64,000 bases of DNA from UBA5078 sp051252515 (GTDB lineage Bacteria; Pseudomonadota; Gammaproteobacteria; Pseudomonadales; Pseudohongiellaceae): contig JBPOFS010000001.1 of the NCBI GenBank assembly GCA_051252515.1, positions 558,001-622,000 of the forward strand, written 5' to 3'. The position numbers were made by a program, and so were the translations under genes. The first letter of the stretch is position 1. Every line of letters starts with the position of its first letter. The notes under the pieces were generated by a model. The model was given only the letters and a program-made list of their open reading frames with translations. It was not told the DNA's origin and searched no databases. Positions 1 to 8,133 of the stretch are shown one piece after another.

Positions 1-2
1 TC

Positions 3-602
3 TATTTTTCCGCGGTTTACTGGTTGATTCAAGACTTCGGCGCCTCCGCGCAGGCAGGCTTTAGTATCGGCGGCAGAATCATGCAGTCTATCTTCATGCC
101 AACAATGGCGATCGCCTTTGCATTAGGTCCTATTGCCGGGCAGAACTTTGGAGCCAAGCGCTTTGACCGAGTTCGCGAAACAAGCCGCAGAGGCATGATG
201 TTGAGCAGCATCGTGATGGCCATTGTGACAATTTTGATGCAATGGAAATCTGACGTACTCGTAGGGTTTTTCACAACAGAGCTCGAAGTGATCGAAGTAG
301 GTTCTATATTCTTGCAGCTAATCTCGTTGAACTTTATCGCCCAAGGCATTGTGTTCTCGTGCTCAGGGATGTTCCAGGGCTTAGGAAACACACGTCCCGC
401 GATGCTGAGCTCAATCGTGCGTATTTTGGTATTCCTGCCTTTCGCAGTATATTTGAAGTACCAACCAGGCTTTACCATCAATCAAGTATGGTATGTATCA
501 ATTGCATCGGTAACTGTACAGGCCATCGTGAGCTATGTTTTAGTACAACGAGAGCTGCGCATACGCTTACAAAGCGCATCGACGCCGAGCACAACAGACT
601 GA
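3..602 (+). CDS. MATE family efflux transporter, C-terminal part (cut by window start)
   Basis: The reading frame is open from the first bases of the window, so the gene begins upstream and only about the last 200 residues are present. The visible part has several hydrophobic segments and MATE-type sequence such as GPIAGQNFGAK, with a charged loop and then FQGLGNTRPA, a signature of the second half of multidrug and toxin extrusion (MATE/NorM) proteins. These inner-membrane carriers expel cationic compounds using sodium or proton gradients. The stop lies 16 bp before tpm on the same strand, so the two may be co-transcribed. The substrate cannot be deduced. The TTG at position 24 is internal and not a likely start. 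Confidence 0.85.
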   Translation, partial: YFSAVYWLIQDFGASAQAGFSIGGRIMQSIFMPTMAIAFALGPIAGQNFGAKRFDRVRETSRRGMMLSSIVMAIVTILMQWKSDVLVGFFTTELEVIEVGSIFLQLISLNFIAQGIVFSCSGMFQGLGNTRPAMLSSIVRILVFLPFAVYLKYQPGFTINQVWYVSIASVTVQAIVSYVLVQRELRIRLQSASTPSTTD

Positions 603-618
603 TTATAATAGGGGCCTT

Positions 619-1257
619 ATGCAGCACAGTTTCTGGCACGAGAAATGGCAAAAACAACAAATGGGTTGGCACGAACCAGAAGCCAACCCATTGCTATTAG
701 CGCATATTGATGCCCTTGCACTCAGCGAGAACAGCCGAGTGTTTCTGCCCCTGTGTGGCAAAACTCTGGATATTGCTTGGTTGCTTGCCCAGGGCTATCA
801 AGTGCGCGGAGCAGAACTCAACAAACTGGCAGTCGAAGCTTTATTTGCAGGCTTAGCGCTTACACCGACTATTAGCGAATGCGGGGCACTCACTCGTTAC
901 AGCGGGCAAAATGTCGAGATCTATCTTGGGGACATTTTCGAGCTGAACCAAGACATACTCGGCCCAGTCGACGCGGTCTATGATCGTGCGGCACTCATTG
1001 CCTTGCCCGAGGAAATGCGCGCGAACTACAGCCAACACCTTATGGCACTAAGCAATACCGCCAGACAACTATTGATTACCGTTCATTACGATCAAAACGA
1101 ACAGGCTGGGCCACCGTTTTCGGTTAGCGGCGAAGAAGTCTCCAGCCACTATGCTTCACGTTATACCGTGAAACCTTTAGCCAGCGCGCCTATCGAAGGC
1201 GGCTTAAAGGGCAAATGTGCCGCCGATGAAAACGTTTTCTTGCTGACTCCCCGCTAA
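619..1257 (+). CDS. tpm: Thiopurine S-methyltransferase
   Basis: The 212-residue product has the length and motifs of bacterial thiopurine S-methyltransferase: an N-terminal WHEKW segment, the SAM-binding loop RVFLPLCGKTLDIAWL at about residues 40-55, the acidic strand GAELN, and DAVYDRAALIALP near residue 120. The enzyme is cytosolic and transfers a methyl group from S-adenosylmethionine to thiol, selenol or tellurite-type acceptors. The physiological substrate in bacteria is unsettled; members have been linked to tellurite and selenium methylation. It starts 16 bp after the MATE gene, which suggests a small detoxification operon. Family assignment is firm; the role here is inference. Confidence 0.93.
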   Translation: MQHSFWHEKWQKQQMGWHEPEANPLLLAHIDALALSENSRVFLPLCGKTLDIAWLLAQGYQVRGAELNKLAVEALFAGLALTPTISECGALTRYSGQNVEIYLGDIFELNQDILGPVDAVYDRAALIALPEEMRANYSQHLMALSNTARQLLITVHYDQNEQAGPPFSVSGEEVSSHYASRYTVKPLASAPIEGGLKGKCAADENVFLLTPR

Positions 1258-1269
1258 AAATCAATAAGA

Positions 1270-2163
1270 TTAGCGGGCAAAGTCATCGACTGTCCGGATC
1301 ACGCCCGGTGCCATCATCTTAGGAAGATCCAGTGTTGGCATCTGTATACGGAACACCTCTTTACTCTCTTTTAGAATTCCCCACAGTACATTGCCATCCA
1401 CAGTTCGATCCCATGCAATACCTTGCCCATTAAGCCCTGGGATTGTCACAGTCGCCACCCAGTCCAAAGTCCCTCCGGTGGACGGGATACGTATCACATA
1501 GACTTCAGGGTAATCATGCCCTGTTAAATATAAGTAGCCATCTGCGCCCCAACTGCCACCAGAATTACTCATTGGGCTCATCTTAGGATGCAGTGCAGCA
1601 GGAATCGCCCATTGCTCTACAATTTGGAACTGATCGTCCATTTTGACTATCTGTGAACGTCGCGTCTCTCCATAAGGATGATCTTGTCCACTCTGAACTT
1701 TGTCATAGTTACCAAACCCTCCCCACCAGAAACCCTCATGACGATCTATCCACGTCATAGAACCCAATTGAATACCAAAGCTGTGCGAAGACACATGTTC
1801 CATTGTCTTTGTATCCCACACTTCTATAGAGCTCACCATCGGCCAGATAGGATAGTTCGAGTGTGCCGCATAGAGCTTACCGTTGCGTATCATTGCGCTA
1901 TCCAAATGCACAAGGGGGCCGGTATCTTCTGAAACCCCATCCCACTGCCGCAATGCTTCACCGCTTTCTCTATCGTGCTTCGTGATACGAAAGTTATTCA
2001 CTGCGTAGAAATGCTCGGCATCAACGGCGACCGCTTGGCGGGCATCAAAGGTTTGGTATGTCTTGACGATCTGTCCTTCAAACACAGGTGGCAACTCTTG
2101 CGCTTGTGACTGTAAGCCTGTGACGCTGAGCAGGAGCGCGCCAATGTAGAGAAACGTTTTCAT
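1270..2163 (-). CDS. Secreted beta-propeller-like protein of unknown function
   Basis: The product has a short signal peptide (MKTFLYIGALLLSVTGLQSQA, here about 21 residues) and a mature domain of about 275 residues with repeated Trp/Gly-rich strands of about 40-45 residues, as in propeller folds. Examples are KLYAAHSNYPIW, GFWWGGFGNYD and YLYLTGHDYPEVYVI. No catalytic motif was recognised. The start at 2163 was chosen over an upstream in-frame ATG because a GGGAGT ribosome site precedes it and the signal peptide then begins at Met. It lies downstream of the TonB receptor on the same strand, so it probably works with it, perhaps as a periplasmic or surface binding or processing protein. That role is inference. 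Confidence 0.7.
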   Translation of the reverse strand: MKTFLYIGALLLSVTGLQSQAQELPPVFEGQIVKTYQTFDARQAVAVDAEHFYAVNNFRITKHDRESGEALRQWDGVSEDTGPLVHLDSAMIRNGKLYAAHSNYPIWPMVSSIEVWDTKTMEHVSSHSFGIQLGSMTWIDRHEGFWWGGFGNYDKVQSGQDHPYGETRRSQIVKMDDQFQIVEQWAIPAALHPKMSPMSNSGGSWGADGYLYLTGHDYPEVYVIRIPSTGGTLDWVATVTIPGLNGQGIAWDRTVDGNVLWGILKESKEVFRIQMPTLDLPKMMAPGVIRTVDDFAR

Positions 2164-2178
2164 AATGTACTCCCAATA

Positions 2179-2207
2179 CAAACGGTGAGCGCGTTGCTCA
2201 CCGTTTG
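2179..2207. repeat. Perfect 12-bp stem-loop between TonB receptor and propeller gene
   Basis: CAAACGGTGAGC (2179-2190) and GCTCACCGTTTG (2196-2207) form a perfect 12-bp stem with a 5-base loop. On the minus strand, the direction of both flanking genes, no U-tract follows. It therefore looks more like an intercistronic stabiliser or partial terminator than a full terminator. On the plus strand it is followed by a short T-run. Confidence 0.7.
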
Positions 2208-2232
2208 AGGTTTTTCCTAAGCAAAGTTAGCC

Positions 2233-4854
2233 TTAGAAACCGTAACTTACACCCATGTAGTAAGTGCTTCCTACCCACTCATACTCTGTATTCCAGTTAC
2301 TGCGTCCGCCTTGGAATTCGGAAGTAGGCTCGTCGTTGAGGTTTACCCCTTCAACAAAGAATTTTAGTCGATCGTTGAAGCTATAGCTCAAACGCGCATC
2401 CCAGCGACCAAATTCTCCTTGATCAAGAACTAGATCAGGGTTTGAGTTTAAGTCAGTCAAGAAGCTATCGTTATACGTATAACTCACCGAAGCATCAATA
2501 CGGTCATTCTGGTAGAACAATGAGAACGCATAGCTGCTTTCAGGCTGGCCTACTAGTGGCGTATTGCCTGTAGGCAGTTTGGTCTCACCATCAAGGCGTG
2601 ATAAAGAGGCCGACACACCTAAACCATCGAATGGACCTGGCAAGAAATCGAGCTGCGTTTGCCCCATCAATTCAATACCTTTCAAAGTCGCGGCACTAGC
2701 GTTGACCGTCGTTGAAAGATCAAGCCGTGACAGAGTAGACGTATCGATCACACCAGCAAGGCCACGTGATGCCAAAGCGGCATTCATCTCTGCTTGGCTA
2801 GTGAGCGACGTAGTGTTTCCCACTAACTCGTCCGAGATATCCTTATAGAACACACTCAATGACAGAATAGAAAGTTGGCTTGGGTACCACTCGAATGACA
2901 CATCGTAGTTAGTTGACATGCGCGGCGTCAGATCAGGATTGCCGATATTGACGGAGGCGATTGGGCCACCATCGTCTGACACTGTTGAACGCGGGGCGAT
3001 CGTTTCGAAATCCGGACGCCCTAACGCACGTGTTATCGCTGCACGGGCGACGAAGTCCTCGTTCAAGCGATAGTTCGCGATTAAAGAAGGCATGACACTT
3101 GAGTAGTCACCATCCGCATTGACGCGTTGTGCCACTGCATTGCGCAACACATTCCCTGTACTGCTTACCTCTGTTTTCTCAAAACGCACACCTGCAATTA
3201 GCTCTAAGTTTTCGAAAGTTTTCGAACCCATAATGTAAGCAGAGCTAATTGTCTCTTCTACCCCGTAGTCCGCTGAATTATCGGACACAAAATTATCCGC
3301 TAGATCGGCTTCAAACGCTGTTGCATTTGCAGGGTCGGCGAAATAGGCATTCATGCCTGCAATGTTCAACCAGATGTTCGGGACATCATAGCTGTCCGCA
3401 TCGTTGATGAACGCCCCATTAGTAAAGTTCGCCGAAGATCCTAATGTGAGATCAACACTGCCAGGGTTGTAACGACGCTGCCCTTGGTCTAGCGCACGAT
3501 CTGTGTTGCTATACTTCAAGCCTGTTTTCACATACGCCGTGTGGTCAAGATCCCATTGCAAATCCACCTTAGCAATATTGGCATCTTCTTTCATTGCGCG
3601 GTTAAAAAAACGTACACGACGCAGGTCGATCAAATTTGGATCTTGGCGATCAGGAGTTCCTGCATCGGGAGTGATGGAGACCACGCCATCACTGTCATGG
3701 GTATAGGTGTTAGGGCCGAAGTTGGCACCGGAACGAAACTCCCAATAATCATTTGGCTCAGCAAGTTCATTGGCATTGCGCTGCGCCATATAACTTAGCG
3801 TCAACGAATCCGATACATTCTCGCCACCAACACTAAAAGAGACTAATTCTTTCTCTGCCGCTTCCAAACGGACGTTGCTAAGAATGCGATTTTCTCCGGA
3901 AACTCCCGAACTAGCGTTCGAAGGTACAACCCCTTCGCTTAAGTTTTGCTCGTAGCGATTGCGATGTTGAAATTCATCCCAAGTGGCAAGAAACCCTCGT
4001 GCATAATAGCTCGCGTTGTCATTCGGACGGAACTCCAAAGCGGCATTCAAATTTGTGCGCTCTCGACCAATGATGTAATAGTTATTTTTGACATTCACTG
4101 GCAAACCTTGCCCAGTACTGGTATCCCAATCATCTTGATAGATACCTTGCCCAACATATTCACGATCCGACCACGTAGCCCCTAACAACCAACCCACGGT
4201 TGAGTCTGCAAATTTTCCAGACACCATTCCATCAATTGCACGAGGATCTTTGCCTGCGAATGCTGCGCTTTCAGGACGTGAACTTTCATGCCCCAAGCGA
4301 GTAGTAACAAAACCATACAATTCTTCGTTACGATCGAAAGGCATAGTGGTTTTTACATTCACCGTCCCACCGATCCCTTGCGAGTCCATATCCGAAGTAG
4401 GTGTTTTCACAACCTGCACGCCACCAAGGACTCCACCAGAGATCACGTCCATCGGTGCTGCTCGACCACCGCCCTCTTGTTCTGGCGAACCTAATTGAAC
4501 ACCGTTGATTGTGACATTATTCAATGCTGGATTGATGCCGCGAATCTGAACGAAGCGCCCCTCACCTTTCTCCACCAACATAGAGACACCAGGCAAGCGA
4601 TTCAAAGATTCACCTACATTACGATCAGGAAACTGACCCAACTCATCCGCGCCGAGCGCTTCGATTAGCCGTGTGTCATTCTTCTTTTGCTCAATCGCTC
4701 GTAAACGCGACAGATTTGAGCCTTGCACAATAATTTCTTCGATATCACCGTTTGATTCCTGCGCCTGCAGGCTAACGCAACTAAGCCCAGCGATGGCAAG
4801 AACGAGCGCCTTCTTGATAAAAGTATTTGAAGTGTGTCCGTGGATATTCAACAT
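2233..4854 (-). CDS. TonB-dependent outer-membrane receptor, Xanthomonas/Caulobacter type
   Basis: The 873-residue product has an N-terminal signal peptide (cleavage likely after LQAQ, about residue 32), a TonB-box-like IEEIIVQGS (about 38-46), a plug domain with NVGESLNRLPGVSML and RGINPALNNVTINGVQ, and a long barrel ending in YYMGVSYGF with the expected C-terminal aromatic residue. The length and the plug wording match the Xanthomonas/Caulobacter receptor subfamily, which imports sugars, peptides or other organic ligands rather than only siderophores. The divergent neighbour is a sodium/amino-acid symporter, and a secreted propeller gene follows on the same strand. A peptide or amino-acid ligand is therefore plausible but unproven. 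A GAGG ribosome site precedes the start. Confidence 0.93.
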   Translation of the reverse strand: MLNIHGHTSNTFIKKALVLAIAGLSCVSLQAQESNGDIEEIIVQGSNLSRLRAIEQKKNDTRLIEALGADELGQFPDRNVGESLNRLPGVSMLVEKGEGRFVQIRGINPALNNVTINGVQLGSPEQEGGGRAAPMDVISGGVLGGVQVVKTPTSDMDSQGIGGTVNVKTTMPFDRNEELYGFVTTRLGHESSRPESAAFAGKDPRAIDGMVSGKFADSTVGWLLGATWSDREYVGQGIYQDDWDTSTGQGLPVNVKNNYYIIGRERTNLNAALEFRPNDNASYYARGFLATWDEFQHRNRYEQNLSEGVVPSNASSGVSGENRILSNVRLEAAEKELVSFSVGGENVSDSLTLSYMAQRNANELAEPNDYWEFRSGANFGPNTYTHDSDGVVSITPDAGTPDRQDPNLIDLRRVRFFNRAMKEDANIAKVDLQWDLDHTAYVKTGLKYSNTDRALDQGQRRYNPGSVDLTLGSSANFTNGAFINDADSYDVPNIWLNIAGMNAYFADPANATAFEADLADNFVSDNSADYGVEETISSAYIMGSKTFENLELIAGVRFEKTEVSSTGNVLRNAVAQRVNADGDYSSVMPSLIANYRLNEDFVARAAITRALGRPDFETIAPRSTVSDDGGPIASVNIGNPDLTPRMSTNYDVSFEWYPSQLSILSLSVFYKDISDELVGNTTSLTSQAEMNAALASRGLAGVIDTSTLSRLDLSTTVNASAATLKGIELMGQTQLDFLPGPFDGLGVSASLSRLDGETKLPTGNTPLVGQPESSYAFSLFYQNDRIDASVSYTYNDSFLTDLNSNPDLVLDQGEFGRWDARLSYSFNDRLKFFVEGVNLNDEPTSEFQGGRSNWNTEYEWVGSTYYMGVSYGF

Positions 4855-4985
4855 GAAGCTGCCTCATTGATAGTAAATTCGTAGTGGCCCCTAGTAATTC
4901 TCGGGCTCATTTGGGCGGCAAGTGTGGAGAATATTTTTGACAAACCTATGACATTTACTTGAAGTTAATATGACGAAACCTGCGC

Positions 4986-5036
4986 AGCACTGGCACAGTG
5001 CTTTCAAAACGATTACATTGAGTGCAGAAACTCAAT
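4986..5036. promoter_or_regulatory. Two dyad-symmetric elements in the divergent region 4855-5074
   Basis: The 220-bp gap between the minus-strand TonB receptor and the plus-strand AGCS symporter holds two perfect dyads. One is AGCACTG-3 nt-CAGTGCT (4986-5002). The other is ATTGAGT-6 nt-ACTCAAT (5017-5036). Their place between divergent genes suggests operators for a shared regulator. No regulator gene is adjacent and no confident -10/-35 pair was assigned. Confidence 0.45.
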
Positions 5037-5074
5037 AATAACAATCACATTGGCCAAAACGAGGCGCATCGCGA

Positions 5075-6631
5075 GTGAACGAACTATTTATTAGAATTAA
5101 CGACTTCTTCGCCTTCATTCAACCTATCGCCGATGCCGCGTGGATATTCCCCCTACAATACTCGTGGTACAACAGCATCCCGGTGCTGGGACTAATTCCG
5201 CTCCCTGTTTTAGTGCTGCTAGGAATTGGTTTGTATTTCACAATACGCACCTATGGCGTGCAGAGACTCAGTTTCACGCAAGCGCTGCACATTATGTTTC
5301 GTCAGCGCCGCACTGAAGTGGGCATCAGTTCACTGGCTTCGTTTCTACTAGGGCTAGCGATGAGAGCAGGGCCAGGTAATATCGTCGGGGTTACAGGGGC
5401 CATCACAGTGGGCGGGCCCGGGGCATTGTTTTGGATGTGGGTTGCTGCGTTTTTCGGGATGTCGAGCGCATTCGTCGAGTCGGTATTGGCACAACTCTTT
5501 AAAGAAAAGAACGGCAATGAATTTGTTGGCGGTATGCCATTTTACGGACGTCGTATTCTTGGCGATCACCGCAGCGTCGGAATCATTCTTTCAATTGCTT
5601 TTATGGTGTATGCATTTTTTAATGTGCCCGTACAAACGTTCAATGTATTCAGCGCCATCGGGATGATTGCCGATACCGCTACTGGTCAAACGGCCGACAG
5701 ACAATCGCCATTATATTTTGCTATTGCCGTTATTCTTGTATGCAGCTGTGCGTTTCTGATTCTTGGTGGCATTCGACGGGTCACCGCATTTACTAATCGT
5801 CTGGTACCGGTCATGGCCACCGTCTTCTGTGGCATTTCACTGATCATAATCTTGATCAACTTCCCACTAGTCCCTACTTTCTTTACGTCGGTGATTAGCG
5901 GCGCCTTAAACCCCGATGCGTTATTTGGTGGGGGAATAGGCGTAGCTCTTGCTGAAGGGGTGCGGCGCGGACTGATGTCAAACGAAGCGGGGCAAGGCAC
6001 GATCACTATGGCAGCGGCAGTAGCTGACAACGACCATCCTTGCGAACAGGGTTTTGTGCAAAGCTTAGGCGTATTCTTTGACACCATCGTCATTTGTACA
6101 ATGACAGGTTTCATCGTAGTGATTGCTCATCTTTGGATTGGGGTCGATGACCCAGCGCAATGGGCAGAGATCAGTGCGTCGCGAATCGGCACTTACATCG
6201 ATTCCGTCCAGGCTTTGATTCCTTCAAGCCTTAGTGCGGTGATCACTATTATCGTGAGCTTGTGCTATATGCTCTTCGCGTTCACCACCTTGCTCGGAAT
6301 GATTTCATTCGCAGAGATATCGGCGACGTTTATCTCGCGTTCACATAATTTTATTATTGGCGTTCGAGTATTAGGCTCGTTAGTGTTTGTTCCTTTTGGT
6401 GCACTTTCCGTACTCGCGGGTTTGGAACTTGGCAATCTATGGGCGATGTCTGACCTAACCAATATTATGATGGTCTATCTCAACATCCCCATACTGTTGC
6501 TCGGCTCCCCTTTAGTCTTCAAAGCATTAGCCCATTACCGTGCAACTAATGGGGGCAAGTTTATTTCTTCCTCTATAGGGATAGAAACCGAACACTGGAC
6601 GGCCGAGCACCAGCAACACTTACCGGACTAA
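5075..6631 (+). CDS. Sodium:alanine/glycine symporter family protein (AGCS), longer type
   Basis: The 518-residue polytopic inner-membrane protein has AGCS (sodium/alanine symporter) hallmarks: GPGNIVGVTGAITVGGPGALFWMW near residues 106-130 and the signature SNEAGQGT at about 302-309. It imports small neutral amino acids with sodium ions. It starts with GTG; a purine-rich GAGGCG at 5061 serves as ribosome site. It is transcribed away from the TonB receptor and ends 11 bp from the stop of a second AGCS gene on the opposite strand. The two AGCS proteins differ in length and sequence, so they are not a recent tandem duplication. The exact substrate is not readable. Confidence 0.92.
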   Translation: MNELFIRINDFFAFIQPIADAAWIFPLQYSWYNSIPVLGLIPLPVLVLLGIGLYFTIRTYGVQRLSFTQALHIMFRQRRTEVGISSLASFLLGLAMRAGPGNIVGVTGAITVGGPGALFWMWVAAFFGMSSAFVESVLAQLFKEKNGNEFVGGMPFYGRRILGDHRSVGIILSIAFMVYAFFNVPVQTFNVFSAIGMIADTATGQTADRQSPLYFAIAVILVCSCAFLILGGIRRVTAFTNRLVPVMATVFCGISLIIILINFPLVPTFFTSVISGALNPDALFGGGIGVALAEGVRRGLMSNEAGQGTITMAAAVADNDHPCEQGFVQSLGVFFDTIVICTMTGFIVVIAHLWIGVDDPAQWAEISASRIGTYIDSVQALIPSSLSAVITIIVSLCYMLFAFTTLLGMISFAEISATFISRSHNFIIGVRVLGSLVFVPFGALSVLAGLELGNLWAMSDLTNIMMVYLNIPILLLGSPLVFKALAHYRATNGGKFISSSIGIETEHWTAEHQQHLPD

Positions 6632-6642
6632 ATTAGAAAGTC

Positions 6643-8007
6643 TTAGACTTTATTAAAATAGGACTTCGCGGCCTTATTGACTTTAGGAGCAAGCAAAAGG
6701 GTCGCCGTCATGGTGGGAATCGCCATCAGAGCGTACATAGAATCGATCAAGTTGACGACTATTTGCATCGAGGCCACAGCGCCAACAACCACTAAAACAA
6801 TGTAGAACCAAATATAGTGATGCTGATATTGCGCCCCAATTAAGAAACCTAAACACTTGCTTCCGTAATACCAAAAAGTAAACACGGTGCTCAACCCAAG
6901 TGCCGAGACTAATAACGCTAATATTACCGAGCCTCCCATGGGGAAGAGTTCGCCAAAGGCGGTGGCGGTAAGCGTCGCCCCGTTTGCTTCACCACTTTCC
7001 CAGACTCCGCTAATCAGAATCACTAGCGCCGTACAGGTGCACACAATAAGCGTATCGACAATCGGGCCCAACATCGCGACTAAGCCTTCGCGGACTGGTT
7101 CTTTTGTCTGTGCAGCCCCGTGTGCCATCGCTTCGGTACCAATCCCCGCTTCATTGGAGAACGCCGCCCTGCGAATTCCGGTGATGATCACAGTGCCTAC
7201 AACCCCTCCGGCAACAGCGTTACCAGTGAATGCGTCGGTGACAATCAATGCCAGTGCCGCGGGGACTTGGCTCGCATGACTGAGCAGCACAAAACCCGTT
7301 AGCAACACATAGCCCGCCACCATGCTTGGCACTATGATCCGTGCAATGCGCCCTAAACGAGGCAGTTTGCCCAACCCCACAATCAATACAATGACAGCCA
7401 ACACACACCCCACGACTAAGTCGAAAGTGAAGTGAGAATCAACGGAGGTGATGCCAGAGGGGATAGCGATGGTATCTCGCAACACTTGCACAAGTTGGTT
7501 GATCTGAAAGATTGGTAAGGTGCCAAACATTCCGGCTAACGCAAAGAAGTACGCTAAGGGCAGCCATCGCCGGCCAAGGCCTTCGCGAATGACATACATC
7601 GGCCCTCCTTGCCACTCCCCTTCACTATCTTTGCCTTTGTACATGACCGCTAAAGTACAGGTATAGAATTTCGTGGCTATCCCCAGTAGCGCGCTGACCC
7701 ACATCCAGAAAATCGCACCGGGTCCGCCCATCGCTATCGCTAATGCGACACCAGAGACATTGCCCATGCCCAAGGTTCCAGATAAGGCCGTACACAAAGC
7801 TTGGAAGTGTGAGAGTTGACCAGGCTCGTCCTTATCAGGAGGACGCGTCAGCAAACGCAGACTTTCTGGGAGATGGCGGTAAGGAATAAGTCGGGAGTAG
7901 AAAAGGAAAAACAGACCGCCCCCCACCAAGAGAATGACTAGTGGCAGGCCCCAAAGAAAACCAGCGAGCTGCCCTAGAAGGGCTTCGAGTGTGCTTTTAA
8001 TATCCAT
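6643..8007 (-). CDS. Sodium:alanine symporter family protein (AGCS)
   Basis: The 454-residue membrane protein has the canonical AGCS motifs: ALSGTLGMGNVSGVALAIAM near residues 68-87, GGPGAIFWMWVSALLG following it, and RRAAFSNEAGIGTEAMAHG at about 278-296. It probably imports alanine, glycine or a related amino acid with sodium into the cytoplasm. The start at 8007 has an AGGAT ribosome site. The gene converges with the other AGCS gene and diverges from the nhaC-like gene. The intergenic side at its start carries a 12-bp inverted repeat that may regulate both. The closeness of two different AGCS carriers and a sodium/proton antiporter supports a sodium-driven amino-acid uptake locus. Confidence 0.93.
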   Translation of the reverse strand: MDIKSTLEALLGQLAGFLWGLPLVILLVGGGLFFLFYSRLIPYRHLPESLRLLTRPPDKDEPGQLSHFQALCTALSGTLGMGNVSGVALAIAMGGPGAIFWMWVSALLGIATKFYTCTLAVMYKGKDSEGEWQGGPMYVIREGLGRRWLPLAYFFALAGMFGTLPIFQINQLVQVLRDTIAIPSGITSVDSHFTFDLVVGCVLAVIVLIVGLGKLPRLGRIARIIVPSMVAGYVLLTGFVLLSHASQVPAALALIVTDAFTGNAVAGGVVGTVIITGIRRAAFSNEAGIGTEAMAHGAAQTKEPVREGLVAMLGPIVDTLIVCTCTALVILISGVWESGEANGATLTATAFGELFPMGGSVILALLVSALGLSTVFTFWYYGSKCLGFLIGAQYQHHYIWFYIVLVVVGAVASMQIVVNLIDSMYALMAIPTMTATLLLAPKVNKAAKSYFNKV

Positions 8008-8013
8008 GGATAC

Positions 8014-8117
8014 TTATCCTAGCAGGCTCACCACTTCGTGTCTTTGCGCAATTAGAGAAGGAATTTGAGCTTTCTATTACAAATGATAGGCTGCTAGGAT
8101 AATCGCTAGTTCCTAGC
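8014..8117. promoter_or_regulatory. 12-bp inverted repeat and third half-site between AGCS and nhaC-like genes
   Basis: In the 126-bp divergent gap, TTATCCTAGCAG (8014-8025) is matched exactly by its reverse complement CTGCTAGGATAA (8091-8102), 65 bp apart. A third TCCTAGC lies at 8111-8117. Each divergent start codon is therefore close to one copy. This arrangement is typical of a looping or cooperative operator, but the cognate regulator is unknown. Confidence 0.5.
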
Positions 8118-8133
8118 CCCTTAGAGCCCAACT

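Noticed and set aside
359..700. Plus-strand open frame overlapping the end of the MATE gene and the start of tpm
   Set aside because: It is out of frame with two well-supported genes and has no family-like sequence or ribosome site.
4937..4970. TTGACA at 4937 as a promoter for the AGCS symporter
   Set aside because: No -10 hexamer lies at 15-19 bp; the nearest AT-rich box is about 22 bp away.
6637..6651. AAAGTC-TTA-GACTTT hairpin between the two AGCS genes
   Set aside because: The stem is only 6 bp and AT-rich, with no convincing T-tract; termination cannot be supported.
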